Shown here: positions 5,037-6,174 of the stretch, piece after piece
Numbering within the stretch: position 1 is the stretch's first letter
Layout: each line of letters opens with the position of its first letter
Assembly: GCA_030433195.1 (NCBI GenBank)
Contig: JAUIME010000335.1
Location: forward strand, 1-6,174
From: a bacterium
GTDB lineage: Bacteria; Planctomycetota; JACOTG01; JAUIME01
Direction of reading: 5' to 3'
DNA: 6,174 nt
Notes under the pieces: generated by a model
Databases searched by the model: none
Told to the model about the DNA's origin: nothing
Seen by the model: only the letters and a program-made list of their open reading frames with translations
Position numbers and translations under genes: made by a program

Positions 5037-6174
5037 ATGAAGTCGACCTCCGTGGTCCACCTTCCCTGGTGGGCAATGATCTGCGCATCCTTGCTCTTGG
5101 CGGGTGCGGTCGGTTGCAACACGGCCTCCTCCCCGAGCTCGGACGACGCCGGATCCGATTCGGCCGAATCCTCGGATTCGGGCTCGGGTTCCGACTCCGG
5201 TTCGGACTCGAGCGGCCTTTCGGACGCCATCGCCGGCGCGCAGGACCGCGACGAGAAGTCCGACCTGCTCGTCCAGCGTTACGTCATGATGGGACGACGC
5301 AACCTCGAGAACGGGAATCTCGACGAAGCGCTGTCGAACTTCTCGGACGCCCTCGACGTCGACCCCCAGAACGAAGCCGCCGTCGCGGGCTACACCCGCG
5401 TCACCGGCCTCCTTGGGGATCGATCGGGCTCAGTCGGCCTGGCGATGGATCAGGCGGAGGATCGCAAGCTCCTCCAGATCCAAGAATCGCGAGTCCGCGC
5501 CGACCGCGAGTTCAAGCGCGGCAAGAACGCGTACGAACAAGAGGACTACGAGTCGGCGATCCGTCATTTCGAGGACACCCTCGCGATTCTGCGATGGTTC
5601 CCCTACGACCTCGACACGACGTTCGATCGCGGCCTCGTGAACGACTACCTCACGCGAGCCACCGAACGCCTCGCCGATCAGAAGAAGTCGGAAGAAGAAG
5701 CCCTCGCGGCGCAGGTCGAAGAGCGCAAGCAGGCCGAGGCCGCTCGCGCCAAGGCCGACGTTCGCGAGCGCATCTCCAACCTCTTCCGCGACGCGGACGC
5801 GCAGTTCACGGACGGCAACTTCGAGGTTTCGGCTCGCCTCGCGCAGGCCATCCTCGAGCTCGATCCGACGAACGAAGACGCGCAGAACCTCTACGAGCTC
5901 TCGATGCACGCGTACCACTCCAAGCGTGACGAGACGCTCCTGCGCGATTACTCGGAAGAATGGCGCCGAGCCTTCGAAGAGATCCGTGGCAACATGATGC
6001 CGCAGAACTCGATCGTCAAGTTCCCCTCGGGATGGGAAGAGAAGCAGGGACGCCGCAAGCCGCGCGAGTTCACCGATCGCGCGTCCGAAACGTCCGAAGA
6101 AGAGATTCGCATCCGCAACCTGCTCGGCAACGTGACGTTCTCGCCGAGCTTCGACGATCAGCCGCTCGGTGAGG
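5037..6174 (+). CDS. TPR lipoprotein, probable N-terminal part of a secretin-like protein (C-terminus cut by window edge)
   Basis: The frame is open for 379 codons to the right edge. ATG at 5037 has GAGGTG 8 nt upstream. Residues 1-27 form a lipoprotein signal: a short charged start, a hydrophobic core and a lipobox AVGC with C27 as the lipidated residue. Asn follows at +2, compatible with outer-membrane sorting in the E. coli scheme. Residues 30-60 are a Ser/Asp/Gly-rich linker. TPR-like helices follow at about 80-118, 157-190 and 242-285 (the last containing AILELDPTNEDAQNLYELS), with a Glu/Lys/Ala coiled coil at about 209-245. The last visible residues, NVTFSPSFDDQPLGE (365-379), resemble the first strand and helix of STN/secretin N domains as found in GspD and PilQ. 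A lipidated TPR-secretin of a type II or type IV pilus-like system is therefore the best guess. The lipoprotein and TPR parts are visible; the secretin identity is inferred from about 15 residues. Confidence 0.82.
   Translation, partial: MKSTSVVHLPWWAMICASLLLAGAVGCNTASSPSSDDAGSDSAESSDSGSGSDSGSDSSGLSDAIAGAQDRDEKSDLLVQRYVMMGRRNLENGNLDEALSNFSDALDVDPQNEAAVAGYTRVTGLLGDRSGSVGLAMDQAEDRKLLQIQESRVRADREFKRGKNAYEQEDYESAIRHFEDTLAILRWFPYDLDTTFDRGLVNDYLTRATERLADQKKSEEEALAAQVEERKQAEAARAKADVRERISNLFRDADAQFTDGNFEVSARLAQAILELDPTNEDAQNLYELSMHAYHSKRDETLLRDYSEEWRRAFEEIRGNMMPQNSIVKFPSGWEEKQGRRKPREFTDRASETSEEEIRIRNLLGNVTFSPSFDDQPLGE

Overview
The window is GC-rich bacterial chromosome. Its three complete or near-complete genes use strongly G/C-ending codons. 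An outer-membrane-type lipoprotein that seems to run into a secretin domain points to a diderm (Gram-negative) bacterium. The style would fit Myxococcota/'Deltaproteobacteria'-like or Planctomycetota-like lineages, but the sequence alone does not settle this. Nothing indicates a mobile element, a CRISPR array, or an rRNA or tRNA gene.

Layout, left to right. (1) Positions 1-2187, minus strand: one long gene cut by the left edge, encoding a multi-pass membrane protein with a C-terminal TPR (tetratricopeptide repeat) domain. It resembles a very divergent TMTC/GT-C-type protein. (2) Positions 2188-2369: a divergent intergenic region with a good sigma70 promoter for the rightward operon and a plausible extended -10 promoter for the leftward gene. 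(3) Positions 2370-4234, plus strand: a two-gene operon with an ATGA overlap. The first gene is a DHH/DHHA1 phosphoesterase of the NrnA type (nanoRNA and pAp hydrolysis). The second is a family 4 [4Fe-4S] uracil-DNA glycosylase with a long disordered N-terminal extension. (4) Positions 4235-5036: 802 bp with no convincing protein gene. It begins with a consensus TTGACA promoter and a GC-rich discriminator, followed by several hairpins. It also holds a cluster of palindromic TGAACGRTTCA sites and short tandem repeats. (5) Positions 5037 to the right edge, plus strand: a lipoprotein with TPRs and a coiled coil. Its last visible residues look like the start of a secretin N-type domain, so it may be a lipidated TPR-secretin of a type II/IV-pilus-like secretion machine.

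The nucleic-acid enzymes in the middle are housekeeping genes (RNA and nucleotide turnover, DNA repair) and appear co-transcribed. The flanking envelope genes are probably independent units. The most interesting part is the 802-bp gap: its strong promoter with no gene behind it suggests a non-coding RNA or a long regulated leader, and the palindrome cluster looks like a multi-site operator ahead of the lipoprotein gene.
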